Below are positions 32,777-42,059 of a stretch of 64,000 bases of DNA, piece by piece (the first letter of the stretch is position 1; every line of letters starts with the position of its first letter). The stretch lies in assembly GCA_963784885.1 (NCBI GenBank), contig CAWATA010000006.1, positions 124,001 to 188,000 of the forward strand, given 5' to 3'. Both the position numbers and the translations under genes were made by a program. The notes under the pieces were generated by a model that did no database searches, was not told the origin of the DNA, and saw nothing but the letters and a program-made list of their open reading frames with translations. This stretch comes from RHKX01 sp963784885 (GTDB taxonomy: Bacteria; Actinomycetota; Thermoleophilia; Solirubrobacterales; 70-9).

Positions 32777-34045
32777 CTACTTCAGGAAGCCCTCGTAGTT
32801 GCGCATCATCAGCTGCGCCTCGAGCTGCTTGACGGTGTCCAGAGCGACGCCGACGACGATCAGGATCGAGGTGCCGCCGAAGAAGAAGTTCGCCGAGGTC
32901 TGGCTGATCAGGATCGTCGGCAGGGCGGCGACGAGCCCGAGGTAGATGGCGCCGGCGAACGTCAGGCGCGAGAGGATCCGGTCGAGATACTCGGCGGTCG
33001 GGCGCCCGGGACGGACCCCGGGGATGAAGCCGCCGTACTTCTTCAGGTTGTCGGCCTGGTCCACCGGGTTGAACGTGACCGCCGTATAGAAGTAGGTGAA
33101 GATGATGATGAAGAAGACCTCGCCGACGATGTAGGCCCAGCGGTCGGGACTGAAGAAGGCGGCGAAATCGAGCGCGGCCGGCGTGTTCAGCAGCTGGCCG
33201 ACGGTCGGCGGGAAGGCCATGATCGAGGCCGCGAAGATGACCGGGATCACTCCCGCCATGTTCACGCGCAGGGGCAGATAGCTCGATCCGCCCGTCGTCA
33301 TCTTGCGACCGACCACCCGCTTCGCATACTGCACGGGTATTCGCCGCTGGCCCTCCTGGACGAAGACGATTCCGACGATCACGGCGATCGCGACGAAGGG
33401 CATCATCACCACGAAGACCTGATCGGGGTTGTTCCACCAGGCGGAGATCCCGTTCGGGAGCCCGGCGACGATCGAGGCGAAGATCATCAGCGAGATGCCG
33501 TTGCCGATGCCGCGCTGGGTGATCAGCTCACCGAACCACATCAGCAGCACGGTGCCGGCGGTCAGCGAGAGCACGACGAGCATCAGCTTCGCGAACGTGA
33601 GCTCGCCGACCACGCTCTCGCCGGAGCTGCCGAAGGACTGGAAGAGGAAGACGTAGCCGATCGACTGCATGAACGCGAGGCCGACGGTCAGGTAGCGCGT
33701 GTACTGGGTGATCTTCTGTTGCCCGACCTCGCCTTCCTTCTGGAGCTTCTCCAGGCCCGGGACGACCACTGTCAGCAGCTGCAGGATGATCGAGGCCGTG
33801 ATGTAGGGCATGATCCCGAGCGCGAACAGCGAGAGCCGCGAGAGGCTGCCGCCGCTGAACAGGTTCAGGAAGCCGAGGATGTCGGAGCCGGCGAAGTTCT
33901 CCTGGAGATCGCTGATCGCGCTCGCCTCGACCCCGGGCGCCGGAACGTAGGCGCCGAGGCGGTAGAGCGCCAGCATCGCCGCCGTGAAGGCGATCTTCCT
34001 CCGGATCTCGGGGATCGCGAAGGCGTTTCCGAGAATCCTCAGCAT
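32777..34045 (-). CDS. secY: Preprotein translocase subunit SecY
   Basis: 422 residues with ten membrane segments. It is the channel of the Sec translocon. Family marks: YRLGAYVPAPGV, the plug region after FLNLFSGGSLSRLSLFALGIMPYI, LTAGTVLLMWFGELITQRGIGNG, and KKYGGFIPGVRPG in the cytoplasmic loop. It starts 3 nt after rplO. Unlike most spc operons, it is followed by a 342-nt gap with the repeat element before adk. Confidence 0.98.
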   Translation of the reverse strand: MLRILGNAFAIPEIRRKIAFTAAMLALYRLGAYVPAPGVEASAISDLQENFAGSDILGFLNLFSGGSLSRLSLFALGIMPYITASIILQLLTVVVPGLEKLQKEGEVGQQKITQYTRYLTVGLAFMQSIGYVFLFQSFGSSGESVVGELTFAKLMLVVLSLTAGTVLLMWFGELITQRGIGNGISLMIFASIVAGLPNGISAWWNNPDQVFVVMMPFVAIAVIVGIVFVQEGQRRIPVQYAKRVVGRKMTTGGSSYLPLRVNMAGVIPVIFAASIMAFPPTVGQLLNTPAALDFAAFFSPDRWAYIVGEVFFIIIFTYFYTAVTFNPVDQADNLKKYGGFIPGVRPGRPTAEYLDRILSRLTFAGAIYLGLVAALPTILISQTSANFFFGGTSILIVVGVALDTVKQLEAQLMMRNYEGFLK

Positions 34046-34048
34046 CGA

Positions 34049-34540
34049 TTACTCGATGACTTCGGCGGTGCCGCCGGCGGCCTCGATCTTCTCGCGTGCA
34101 GTCTTGCTGAAGGCGTGGGCGCGCACCGTGAGCTTCTTGCCGAGATCACCGTTGCCGAGGATCTTGACCGGGTGCTTGCGGGTCGCGAGCCCGGCGGCCT
34201 TGAGCGTCTCCGGCGTCACCTCGGCACCGTCGGCGAAACGCTCCTCGAGCGTCGCGAGGTTGACCGGCTGCGTGTGCGTCCGGAACGGCTCGAACGGCAT
34301 CGACATCTTCTTGTTCGGCCCGCGCAGCTTTCGCATCCGCATGTGGATCGGGTTCTGCCCGCCCTCGCGGGCGACGTTGCGCTTCGCGCCGGCCCGGGCG
34401 CCCTGGCCCTTGTGGCCGCGGCCCGAGGTCTTGCCCATGCCGGAGCCGTGCCCGCGCCCGACGCGCTTGCGGTCCTTGCGGGTCCCCGGCTTCGGGGTCA
34501 GGTTGTCGAGGCCGACGTCCTCGGGTTCGATCCGTGCCAT
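34049..34540 (-). CDS. rplO: 50S ribosomal protein L15
   Basis: 163 residues from ATG 34540, whose first base is shared with the rpmD stop (TGATG). RKRVGRGHGSGMGKTSGRGHKGQGAR is the diagnostic Gly/Arg-rich N-terminus. Late assembly protein of the large subunit. Confidence 0.97.
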   Translation of the reverse strand: MARIEPEDVGLDNLTPKPGTRKDRKRVGRGHGSGMGKTSGRGHKGQGARAGAKRNVAREGGQNPIHMRMRKLRGPNKKMSMPFEPFRTHTQPVNLATLEERFADGAEVTPETLKAAGLATRKHPVKILGNGDLGKKLTVRAHAFSKTAREKIEAAGGTAEVIE

Positions 34541-34731
34541 CAGGAGTCCTTCCCGGCGGGCTCGACGGTGACGAGGTGTTCGACCTTGCGGAGCAGGCCG
34601 TGGAGGTGCTCGGTGTCCTCGCGGGTCACCGTCTTGCCGATCCGGCCGAGCCGCAGCGTGCGCAGCGTGTCGCGCTGGCGCGGGCTGGTACCGGACGAGG
34701 AGCGGACCTGCTTGATCAGCAACTCGGCCAT
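34540..34731 (-). CDS. rpmD: 50S ribosomal protein L30
   Basis: 63 residues; KQVRSSSGTSPRQRDTLRTL and LGRIGKTV are typical. It overlaps rpsE and rplO by one base on each side (TGATG), indicating coupled translation. Confidence 0.96.
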   Translation of the reverse strand: MAELLIKQVRSSSGTSPRQRDTLRTLRLGRIGKTVTREDTEHLHGLLRKVEHLVTVEPAGKDS

Positions 34732-35360
34732 CAGGTGGCCTCCTCCGCGGGCTCGCCGGCGTCGGCATCGGTCGCGACCGCGACCGGATCGACCGCGCCC
34801 TCGGCGTCCTCGCCGGAGGCCTCTGAGGACTCGGCGTCCTTCTTCGGCACGCCCAGGACCTGCTTGATCGTCAGGCCGCGAAGCTCGGCGACATCCTCGG
34901 GCTTGCGCAGGCCGCGCAGCCCCTCCATCGTCGCCTTGACCTGGTTGATCGGGTTGTTGGTGCCGATCGACTTCGTGAGGACGTCCCGGATCCCGCCGAG
35001 CTCGAGCACTGCGCGGACGCCACCGCCGGCGATGACGCCGGTTCCCTCGCTGGCGGGGCGCAGCACCACGTGGCCGGCCCCGAAGCGTCCGACGATGCGG
35101 TGCGGGAGCGTCTGCCCGTACTTGGGCACGCGGATCAGGTCCTTGCGGGCGTTCTCGACTGCCTTCTGGATCGCCAGCGGAACCTCGCGGGCCTTGCCGT
35201 AGCCGATTCCGACGACGTCGTTCTCGTCGCCGACGGCGACGAGGGCGGTGAACGAGAAGCGCCGGCCGCCCTTGACGACCTTCGCGACGCGGTTGATCTC
35301 GATCACGCGCTCCTGCAGGTCCAGGCCCTGCGGGCTGACTCTTTCGACGTCTGTGCTCAT
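34731..35360 (-). CDS. rpsE: 30S ribosomal protein S5 with acidic C-terminal tail
   Basis: 209 residues. It contributes to translational fidelity and the mRNA entry helicase site. GGRRFSFTALVAVGDENDVVG and the PASEGTGVIAGGGVRAVLE glycine loop are intact. After LGVPKK the last ~38 residues are a low-complexity acidic tail (DAESSEASGEDAEG...). ATG 35360. Confidence 0.97.
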   Translation of the reverse strand: MSTDVERVSPQGLDLQERVIEINRVAKVVKGGRRFSFTALVAVGDENDVVGIGYGKAREVPLAIQKAVENARKDLIRVPKYGQTLPHRIVGRFGAGHVVLRPASEGTGVIAGGGVRAVLELGGIRDVLTKSIGTNNPINQVKATMEGLRGLRKPEDVAELRGLTIKQVLGVPKKDAESSEASGEDAEGAVDPVAVATDADAGEPAEEAT

Positions 35361-35413
35361 CTACTCAATCGACTCTTTTCGGTTCTCGGTTTCGGTCTCG
35401 TTGCGCGGGCCGG

Positions 35414-35767
35414 TCAGAATTGCAGACCGCCCTCGCGGGCGCCCTCCGCGAGTGCGGCGACCTGGCCGTGGAAGCGGTAGCCGCCGCGATCGAAGACGCA
35501 GGTCTCGACCCCGGCCTTCTTGGCGCGCTCCGCGAGCAGCTCGCCCGCCCGCTTCGCCCGCTCCGCGGAGTCGAGCTTACGCAGGTCGGCCTCCGTCCAG
35601 CTCACCTGGGCCACGGTGTGGCCGCGGTCGTCGTCGATCAGCTGGGCGTAGAGGCCGCGGTTGGATCGGTAGACGGCCAGGCGCGGACGCGACTCGCTGC
35701 CGCGGATCTTCGCCCGGACGCGGCGCCGGCGGCGCAGCCTTCTCTGTTCTTGGGTCTTGATCGCCAT
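35414..35767 (-). CDS. rplR: 50S ribosomal protein L18
   Basis: 117 residues; 5S rRNA binder of the central protuberance. RRLRRRRRVRAKIRG and PRLAVYRSNRGLYAQLIDDD are typical, ending in AREGGLQF. It starts 9 nt after rplF. Confidence 0.97.
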   Translation of the reverse strand: MAIKTQEQRRLRRRRRVRAKIRGSESRPRLAVYRSNRGLYAQLIDDDRGHTVAQVSWTEADLRKLDSAERAKRAGELLAERAKKAGVETCVFDRGGYRFHGQVAALAEGAREGGLQF

Positions 35768-35776
35768 CGCTTCCTC

Positions 35777-36310
35777 CTACGCCCGCTTGCCGACCTTGCG
35801 GCGGACCTGCTCGTCGGCGTAGCGCACACCCTTGCCCTTGTAGGGCTCCGGCGGGCGGTGGCGGCGGATCTGCGCCGCCGTCTCGCCGACCAACTGCTTG
35901 TCGATCCCGCGGACGATGATCTCGGTCGGCTGGGGAACTTCGAAGTCGATGCCGTCGGGGGCCTTGACGCTGACCGGATGCGAGAATCCCAGCGAGAGCT
36001 CGAGGCCCTTGCCCTGTGCCTTCGCGCGGTAGCCGACGCCCTGGATCTGCAGGCGCTTCTCGAAGCCGTTGGTCACGCCCTCGACCATGTTCGCGATCAG
36101 GCTTCGGGTCAGCCCGTGCAGCGCGCGATGCTCGCCGCGATCGGTCGGCCGGGCGACCCTGAGGACGCCGTCGTCGACCTTGATCTCCATGTCGCGGCTC
36201 AGATCCTGGGTGAGCTCGCCCTTCGGGCCGTTCACGGTGACGCGGCCCGGCGCGACGTCGACGGTGACGCCCGCGGGGATCTCGATTGGCTTGTTTCCGA
36301 TTCTGCTCAT
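35777..36310 (-). CDS. rplF: 50S ribosomal protein L6
   Basis: 177 residues. MSRIGNKPIEIPAGVTVDV and the C-terminal RRHRPPEPYKGKGVRYADE are diagnostic. Two tandem L6 folds near the sarcin-ricin loop. Length normal. Confidence 0.98.
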   Translation of the reverse strand: MSRIGNKPIEIPAGVTVDVAPGRVTVNGPKGELTQDLSRDMEIKVDDGVLRVARPTDRGEHRALHGLTRSLIANMVEGVTNGFEKRLQIQGVGYRAKAQGKGLELSLGFSHPVSVKAPDGIDFEVPQPTEIIVRGIDKQLVGETAAQIRRHRPPEPYKGKGVRYADEQVRRKVGKRA

Positions 36311-36328
36311 GGCTCGTTCGCTCGTGCG

Positions 36329-36724
36329 CTACCAGACGTAGGCGACCACTTCGCCGCCGACGCCCTTCTCCTTGGCCTCGTGGCCGGTCATCACGCCGGC
36401 TGAAGTCGAGATGATCGCAGTGCCCATGCCGCCCTGCACGCGCGGGACGTCAGCCCCGGGCACGTAGCGGCGCCGGCCGGGGCGGGAGATCCGACGCATG
36501 CCCTGGATGACGGGGTCGCGGTCCTCTGTGTACTTGAGCTGGATCCGGATCGACTCGCCGACCTTGGTCGGCTCGACGTCGAACCCGTTCACATAGCCCT
36601 GCTCGACGAGGATCCGGGTCATCTCCTTCTTCAGGCGCGATGCCGGGATCTCCACCTCGGGATGGTCGGCTCGGAGCGCGTTGCGGACGCGCGTCAGGTA
36701 ATCGGCGATCGGGTCGGTCAGCAT
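36329..36724 (-). CDS. rpsH: 30S ribosomal protein S8
   Basis: 131 residues. DPIADYLTRVRNALRADH at the start and ISTSAGVMTGHEAKEKGVGG at the end are typical. Central 16S assembly protein, and often a repressor of the spc operon; no target hairpin was identified in the rplN/rplE region. Confidence 0.98.
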   Translation of the reverse strand: MLTDPIADYLTRVRNALRADHPEVEIPASRLKKEMTRILVEQGYVNGFDVEPTKVGESIRIQLKYTEDRDPVIQGMRRISRPGRRRYVPGADVPRVQGGMGTAIISTSAGVMTGHEAKEKGVGGEVVAYVW

Positions 36725-36728
36725 GCGG

Positions 36729-36914
36729 TCACCAACTCGACTTGGTCATTCCGGGCACGTAGCCCTTGTGGGCGGCCTCGCGCAGGCAGATCCGGCAGAG
36801 GCCGAACTTCCGGTACACGGCGCGGGAGCGGCCGCACTTGCGACAGCGGTTGTAGTTGCGCGCTTTGAACTTCGAGCCCGCAGCCTGCTTGACGCGTTGT
36901 GACGTCTTTGCCAT
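36729..36914 (-). CDS. rpsZ: 30S ribosomal protein S14 type Z
   Basis: 61 residues; zinc ribbon CRKCGRSRAVYRKFGLCRIC (C24, C27, C40, C43). This is the C+ short form, as opposed to the ~100-residue zinc-free S14. It starts where rplE ends (one-base overlap). Confidence 0.97.
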   Translation of the reverse strand: MAKTSQRVKQAAGSKFKARNYNRCRKCGRSRAVYRKFGLCRICLREAAHKGYVPGMTKSSW

Positions 36915-37720
36915 TACTCCTCTTCTTCTCCGTCGTTGTCGCCGGACTCACCAGCGTCGTCGCCCTCGGCGTCGTCGCTCGCCGGCTTCTCGTAAGCCTC
37001 GGGGTTCTCTTCCTTGAGCTGCTCGAGAGCGGCCCGCTCGGCCTCGGCACGCTGCCGTGCCTCTTCCTTGCGCTGCTCCTCCTCCTCGGCCTCGATCTCC
37101 TCCGGGCTCCTGCCTCCGGGGCGGCCCTCCTGGGCGAACGGGAAACCGAGCCCGAGCAACAGCTCGAAGCCCTCCTCGTCGCTCGCCGCGGTGGTCGCGA
37201 AGGTGATGTCGAGGCCGCGCGTCTCGCTGATCGAGTCGTAGTCGATCTCAGGAAAGATCAGCTGCTCGCGGATGCCCATCGAGTAGTTGCCGCGGCCGTC
37301 GAAGGAGCGCGGGTTGAGGCCGCGGAAGTCGCGGATCCGCGGGATCGCGATCGTCACGAGACGATCGGTGAACTCCCACATCCGCGCCTTGCGCAGCGTC
37401 ACGGCGACGCCGACCGGCATCCCCTCGCGCAGCTTGAAGGCGGCGATCGACTTGCGGGCCCGGCGCAGGCTCGGGCGCTGGCCGGTGATCGTCGCGAGCT
37501 CGTCGATGGCGTCGTCGATGACGTTGCTGCTCCGGCTCGCCTCGCCGATCCCCATGTTCACGGTCACCTTGACCAGGCGCGGCGCCGACATCGGCGTCGT
37601 GTAGCCGAACTTCTTCGTCAGAGCCGGGAGCACGTCGCTCTCGTAGCGCTCGCGCAGGCGCGCCGGCGGAGCCGCCTGGCTCTGCGTCGCGTTCTCGGGT
37701 GTCTGGGTTGCAGCTTCCAT
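36914..37720 (-). CDS. rplE: 50S ribosomal protein L5 with acidic C-terminal extension
   Basis: 268 residues against a usual ~180. The L5 core covers about residues 17-195 (RLRERYESDVLPALTKKFGY, VNMGIGEA, GLNPRSFDGRGNYSMGI, GLDITFATTA, LLLGLGFPF). It is followed by ~73 residues of acidic, helical, low-complexity sequence (EEIEAEEEEQRKEEARQRAE... DNDGEEEE). L5 binds 5S rRNA and contacts S13. The extension keeps frame and ends at a normal junction with rpsZ, so it is not an assembly artefact by appearance. Confidence 0.96.
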   Translation of the reverse strand: MEAATQTPENATQSQAAPPARLRERYESDVLPALTKKFGYTTPMSAPRLVKVTVNMGIGEASRSSNVIDDAIDELATITGQRPSLRRARKSIAAFKLREGMPVGVAVTLRKARMWEFTDRLVTIAIPRIRDFRGLNPRSFDGRGNYSMGIREQLIFPEIDYDSISETRGLDITFATTAASDEEGFELLLGLGFPFAQEGRPGGRSPEEIEAEEEEQRKEEARQRAEAERAALEQLKEENPEAYEKPASDDAEGDDAGESGDNDGEEEE

Positions 37721-37731
37721 TGATCCCTCGA

Positions 37732-38067
37732 TCAGTCGATCGCCTTGCCGGTGCGCTTCGAGTAGCGGACGCGCTTGCCGTCGTCGCCGGCGCGAACGCC
37801 GACGCGGGTCGGCTTGTTGTCGGTCGGATCGACGAGGATGACGTTGGAGACGTCGATCGGTCCTTCCTTCTCGATGATGCCAGCTTGGCCCGTCTGGGCG
37901 TCGGTCATCGATCGCGGCCGCTGGTGGCGCTTGACGATGTTGACGCCCTCGACGAACACCTTGCGGCGCTTCGGATCGACACGGATGACCTTGCCCTGCT
38001 TGCCCCTGTCCTTGCCGGACGTGACCAGGACGTGGTCCTCGGTGCGGATTCGCATCGCCTTCGCCAT
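37732..38067 (-). CDS. rplX: 50S ribosomal protein L24
   Basis: 111 residues from ATG 38067, sharing a base with the rplN stop (TGATG); a GTG one codon upstream is less likely. KOW motif region DHVLVTSGKDRGKQGKVIRV, then VEGVNIVKRHQRP. Assembly initiator of the large subunit. Confidence 0.97.
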   Translation of the reverse strand: MAKAMRIRTEDHVLVTSGKDRGKQGKVIRVDPKRRKVFVEGVNIVKRHQRPRSMTDAQTGQAGIIEKEGPIDVSNVILVDPTDNKPTRVGVRAGDDGKRVRYSKRTGKAID

Positions 38068-38435
38068 CACAGGACCTCCGGTGCGAGCGAGACGATCTTC
38101 ATGAACGAGCGGTCGCGAAGCTCGCGGGCAACCGGCCCGAAGATGCGAGTACCGCGCGGGTTGTTCTGCGGATCGATCAGGACCGCCGCGTTCTCGTCGA
38201 AGGCGATGTAGGTGCCGTCGGCGCGCCCGATCTGCTTGCGCGTCCGGACGACGACGGCCTGCACGACCTCGCCCTTGCGGACGCCGCCGCGCGGGGTCGC
38301 GTGCTTGACGGTCGCCGTGATCACGTCACCGACGCTCGCGTAGCGGCGGTGATGCCCGCCCTTGACGCGGATGCAGAGGATCTCGCGCGCACCCGAGTTG
38401 TCGGCGACCTTGAGTCGGCTTTCCTGCTGGATCAT
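38067..38435 (-). CDS. rplN: 50S ribosomal protein L14
   Basis: 122 residues; MIQQESRLKVADNSGAREIL and RGTRIFGPVARELRD are invariant family blocks. It contacts L19 and the 30S at a bridge, and is the RsfS binding site in other bacteria. 9 nt after rpsQ. Confidence 0.98.
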   Translation of the reverse strand: MIQQESRLKVADNSGAREILCIRVKGGHHRRYASVGDVITATVKHATPRGGVRKGEVVQAVVVRTRKQIGRADGTYIAFDENAAVLIDPQNNPRGTRIFGPVARELRDRSFMKIVSLAPEVL

Positions 38436-38444
38436 CGGCTTTCC

Positions 38445-39149
38445 CTACTCGGCCTTCTCGAGGATCTCGGTCAGGCGCCAGTGCTTCGTCCTCGACATCG
38501 GGCGCGTCTCGACGAGGCGGACCGTGTCGCCGGGCCCGGCCTCGTTGCGCTCGTCGTGCGCGTGGTACATCTTCGAGGTCCGGATCACCTTCTCGTAGGA
38601 GGGGTGGCGGCGGGCGCTCTCGACCCGGACCGTGATGGTCTTGTCCATCTTGTCGGAGACGACGATGCCCTGCCGGACCTTCGGCTTGCCGGGCTCGCGC
38701 TCGGCCGGCGCGGTGCCGGTCCCCGAGCCCTTGCCGGCGGCCTTCGCGCGGGCTGCGCCGCGACCCTGCCGGTACCGGCTGCGCTCGGCGGCCTTGCGCT
38801 TGCGCTCGGCGACGCGGCGCTCGATCCGCTCCTCGGTGCTGAGCTCGGGACCGGCCTCACCGCTGAAGGTCGAGCGCCTGCGGCGCCGGATCTCCTTCGG
38901 CGAGAGCCGCTCGGCGGGCTCGGCGTCCGCCTCGGGCGCGGCCGCGGCGGCAGACTCCTCGGCTTCGGCAGCCGGCTCGTCGGCCGCTTCAGCGTCGGGC
39001 TCGTCGGCGGCTTCGGCAGCGGGCTCGTCGGCGGCGGCCTCATCGGCCTCGGCCTCGGGAGCGGCCTGCTCCTCGGCGGCCTCGGGCGCCTCCTGCTCGT
39101 CGGCCACCGCTTCGGTCTCTTCGTTCTGATCCTTCTCTTCTTCGGCCAT
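38445..39149 (-). CDS. rpsQ: 30S ribosomal protein S17 with ~154-residue N-terminal extension
   Basis: 234 residues. The S17 domain is only the last ~80 (KPKVRQGIVVSDKMDKTITV, HPSYEKVIRTSKMYHAHDE, ETRPMSRTKHWRL). Residues 1-82 are an Ala/Glu/Asp repeat (EAADEP-type units). Residues ~83-154 are strongly basic (RRRRRSTFSGEAG, RRVAERKRKAAERSRYRQGR). No internal start with a good ribosome site precedes the domain, and the long frame directly follows rpmC by 4 nt. The extension is therefore probably translated, though an internal start cannot be excluded. Confidence 0.93.
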   Translation of the reverse strand: MAEEEKDQNEETEAVADEQEAPEAAEEQAAPEAEADEAAADEPAAEAADEPDAEAADEPAAEAEESAAAAAPEADAEPAERLSPKEIRRRRRSTFSGEAGPELSTEERIERRVAERKRKAAERSRYRQGRGAARAKAAGKGSGTGTAPAEREPGKPKVRQGIVVSDKMDKTITVRVESARRHPSYEKVIRTSKMYHAHDERNEAGPGDTVRLVETRPMSRTKHWRLTEILEKAE

Positions 39150-39153
39150 GTCT

Positions 39154-39363
39154 CTACTTCAGTTCCTTGTTGAGGTCGATACCGCGCTGGCGGGCGACCG
39201 TGAGCAGCCGGGCGACGTCGCGGCGGCTGATGTTCAGGCGCGCGGAGTTCTCCAGCTCGCCGGTGGCATTGCGGAGCCGCAGGTTGAAGGCCTCGCGGCG
39301 CGCTTCCTTGAGCGCCTCGACCAGTTCGGCGTCGCCCATCTGGTGGACCTCCGCGCCCTTCAC
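39154..39363 (-). CDS. rpmC: 50S ribosomal protein L29
   Basis: 69 residues; two-helix protein at the tunnel exit. EALKEARREAFNLRLRNATGEL and NISRRDVARLLTVARQR are typical. Its start overlaps the rplP end by 4 nt. Confidence 0.97.
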   Translation of the reverse strand: MKGAEVHQMGDAELVEALKEARREAFNLRLRNATGELENSARLNISRRDVARLLTVARQRGIDLNKELK

Positions 39364-39775
39364 TGGTGACGACCCTTCGTCACGAACTTCGTCTTGATCG
39401 GCAGCTTGGTGCCGGCGAGCTCCATCGCCTCGCGGGCGAGGTCCTCAGGGACGCCGGAGAGCTCGAACATCACGCGCCCGGGCTTGACGACGGCGACCCA
39501 GCCCTCGGGGTTGCCCTTGCCCTTGCCCATCCGGGTCTCAGCCGGCTTCTTGGTGTAGGGCTTGTCGGGGAAGATGTTGATCCAGACCTTGCCGCCGCGC
39601 TTGATCTTGCGGGTCATCGCGACGCGGGCGGCCTCGATCTGGCGGTTGGTGATCCAGCCGCGGTCGAGGGCCTTGAGGCCGTACTCGCCGAACGAGACCT
39701 GGGTACCGCCCTTCGAGTAGCCGCGCATGCGGCCGCGGAACTGCTTGCGGTGCTTGACGCGCTTCGGGCTCAGCA

Positions 39776-39776
<1 letters not shown>
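39360..39776 (-). CDS. rplP: 50S ribosomal protein L16
   Basis: 138 residues from ATG 39776, sharing a base with the rpsC stop. MLSPKRVKHRKQFRGRMRG and GRVMFELSGVPEDLAREAM are diagnostic. It sits near the A-site tRNA elbow. Confidence 0.97.
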
Positions 39777-40543
<767 letters not shown>

Positions 40544-40560
40544 TGGTGGTCCTGGTTCCT

Positions 40561-40935
40561 CTAGTCGGCGTCGGGGATCGGGGTCAGGGCGATGTTGATG
40601 TGGCAGCTGCGCTTCTCGATCCGGGTCGCCCGCCCGCGGGCCCGCGGGCGGTAGCGGCGCATCGTCGGGCCCTCGTCGACCGAGATGCTCGTGATCCGCA
40701 TCTCCTCGGGGTCGAGGTCGAAGTTGTTCTCGGCGTTGGCCGCGGCCGACTCGACGAGCTTCCGCACCGGGACGGAGGCGCCGCGCGGTGAGAAGTTCAG
40801 CAGCGCGACCGCGCGCTCGACGTCGAGGCCGCGGATCTGGTCGGCGACGACCCGGACCTTGCGCGGGGAGACGCGAACGTAGCGCGCCTTCGCATGCACG
40901 ACCGGGGCGTCGGTGTCGACGGTGCGGGTCGCCAT
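40561..40935 (-). CDS. rplV: 50S ribosomal protein L22
   Basis: 124 residues from ATG 40935, one-base overlap with rpsS. AKARYVRVSPRKVRVVADQIRG and the beta-hairpin tip YRPRARGRATRI, which lines the exit tunnel (macrolide-resistance site), are intact. Confidence 0.97.
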   Translation of the reverse strand: MATRTVDTDAPVVHAKARYVRVSPRKVRVVADQIRGLDVERAVALLNFSPRGASVPVRKLVESAAANAENNFDLDPEEMRITSISVDEGPTMRRYRPRARGRATRIEKRSCHINIALTPIPDAD

Positions 40936-41210
40936 CAGCGCTCCTCCTTCTTGCTGCCGGAGTGGGCGCGGAAGGTGCGGGTCGGCGCGAACTCGCCGAG
41001 CTTGTGGCCGACCATCGACTCGGAGACGAAGACGGGAACGTGCTTGCGACCGTCGTGGACGGCGATCGTGTGGCCGACCATCTCCGGGAAGATCGTCGAG
41101 CGGCGCGACCAGGTCTTGAGCATCTGCTTGGTCCCGGAGCTGTTCATGGCCTCGACGCGCGCCAGCAGGCGCTCCTCGACGTACGGCCCCTTTTTCGTTG
41201 AGCGTCCCAC
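40935..41210 (-). CDS. rpsS: 30S ribosomal protein S19
   Basis: 91 residues from GTG 41210; RSTKKGPYVEERLLARVEAM and HNGRK-type segment VHDGRKHVPVFVSESMVGHK are typical. Head protein paired with S13. It starts 3 nt after rplB. Confidence 0.97.
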   Translation of the reverse strand: MGRSTKKGPYVEERLLARVEAMNSSGTKQMLKTWSRRSTIFPEMVGHTIAVHDGRKHVPVFVSESMVGHKLGEFAPTRTFRAHSGSKKEER

Positions 41211-41213
41211 TTG

Positions 41214-42059
41214 CTATCTGCCCTTCTTCTTGCCGCGTCGGCGACCGCGGACGATCATCGCGCTCGACTGCTTGTTCTTCTTCCGGGTCCGGTAGCCGAG
41301 CGTCGGCTTGCCCCACGGAGTCTTCGGGTGGCCGCCCGGGCCCTTGTGGGCCTCGCCGCCGCCGTGCGGGTGATCGACCGGGTTCATCGCGATACCGCGA
41401 CTCTGCGGGCGCTTGCCCTTGTGGCGGCTTCGACCGGCCTTGCCGACGGTGATGTTCTGGTGCTCGGCGTTGGAGAGGGTGCCGATCGTCGCCCGGCACT
41501 CGGCGCGGACCATCCGCATCTCCGAGGACGGCAGGCGCAGCGTGATCATCTCACCCTCCTTCGCGACCACCTGGATCGCGGTCCCGGCGGCCCGGCCCAT
41601 CCGGCCGCCCTGGCCGGGCTTGAGCTCGACGTTGTGAACGACGGTGCCGGTCGGGATCTGGCCGAGCTCGAGCGCGTTGCCCGAGCGGATGTCGGAGCCG
41701 GGTCCGGATGTGACCGTGTCGCCGACCTGGAGACCCGCCGGAGCGAGGATGTAGGCCTTCGCGCCGTCGGCGTAGTTCAGCAGCGCGATGTAGGTGGTCC
41801 GGTTCGGGTCGTACTCGATCGTCGCGACCTTCGCGGGAACGCCGTCCTTGGTCCGCTTGAAGTCGATCTGGCGGTACTTGCGCTTGGCGCCGCCGCCGCG
41901 ATGGCGCGCGGTGACGCGACCGTAGGAGTTGCGGCCTCCGGTGCTCTTCTTGCCCTTGGTCAGCTTCTTGTTCGGCTTCGAGGTCGTGACCTCGGAGCGG
42001 TCCTGGTAGGTCGCGAAACGGCGGCCCGGGCTGGTCGGCTTCGTCTTGCGGATCGGCAT
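41214..42059 (-). CDS. rplB: 50S ribosomal protein L2
   Basis: 281 residues from ATG 42059, overlapping the rplW stop by a base. GGRNSYGRVTARHRGGGAKR and the C-terminal MNPVDHPHGGGEAHKG (peptidyl-transferase-adjacent His) are conserved. Very basic C-terminus. Confidence 0.98.
   Translation of the reverse strand: MPIRKTKPTSPGRRFATYQDRSEVTTSKPNKKLTKGKKSTGGRNSYGRVTARHRGGGAKRKYRQIDFKRTKDGVPAKVATIEYDPNRTTYIALLNYADGAKAYILAPAGLQVGDTVTSGPGSDIRSGNALELGQIPTGTVVHNVELKPGQGGRMGRAAGTAIQVVAKEGEMITLRLPSSEMRMVRAECRATIGTLSNAEHQNITVGKAGRSRHKGKRPQSRGIAMNPVDHPHGGGEAHKGPGGHPKTPWGKPTLGYRTRKKNKQSSAMIVRGRRRGKKKGR

Noticed and set aside
31580..34867. A 1095-codon plus-strand open frame over map, adk, secY and rplO
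   Set aside because: It spans several well-identified minus-strand genes and the structured gap, with no recognisable protein motif.
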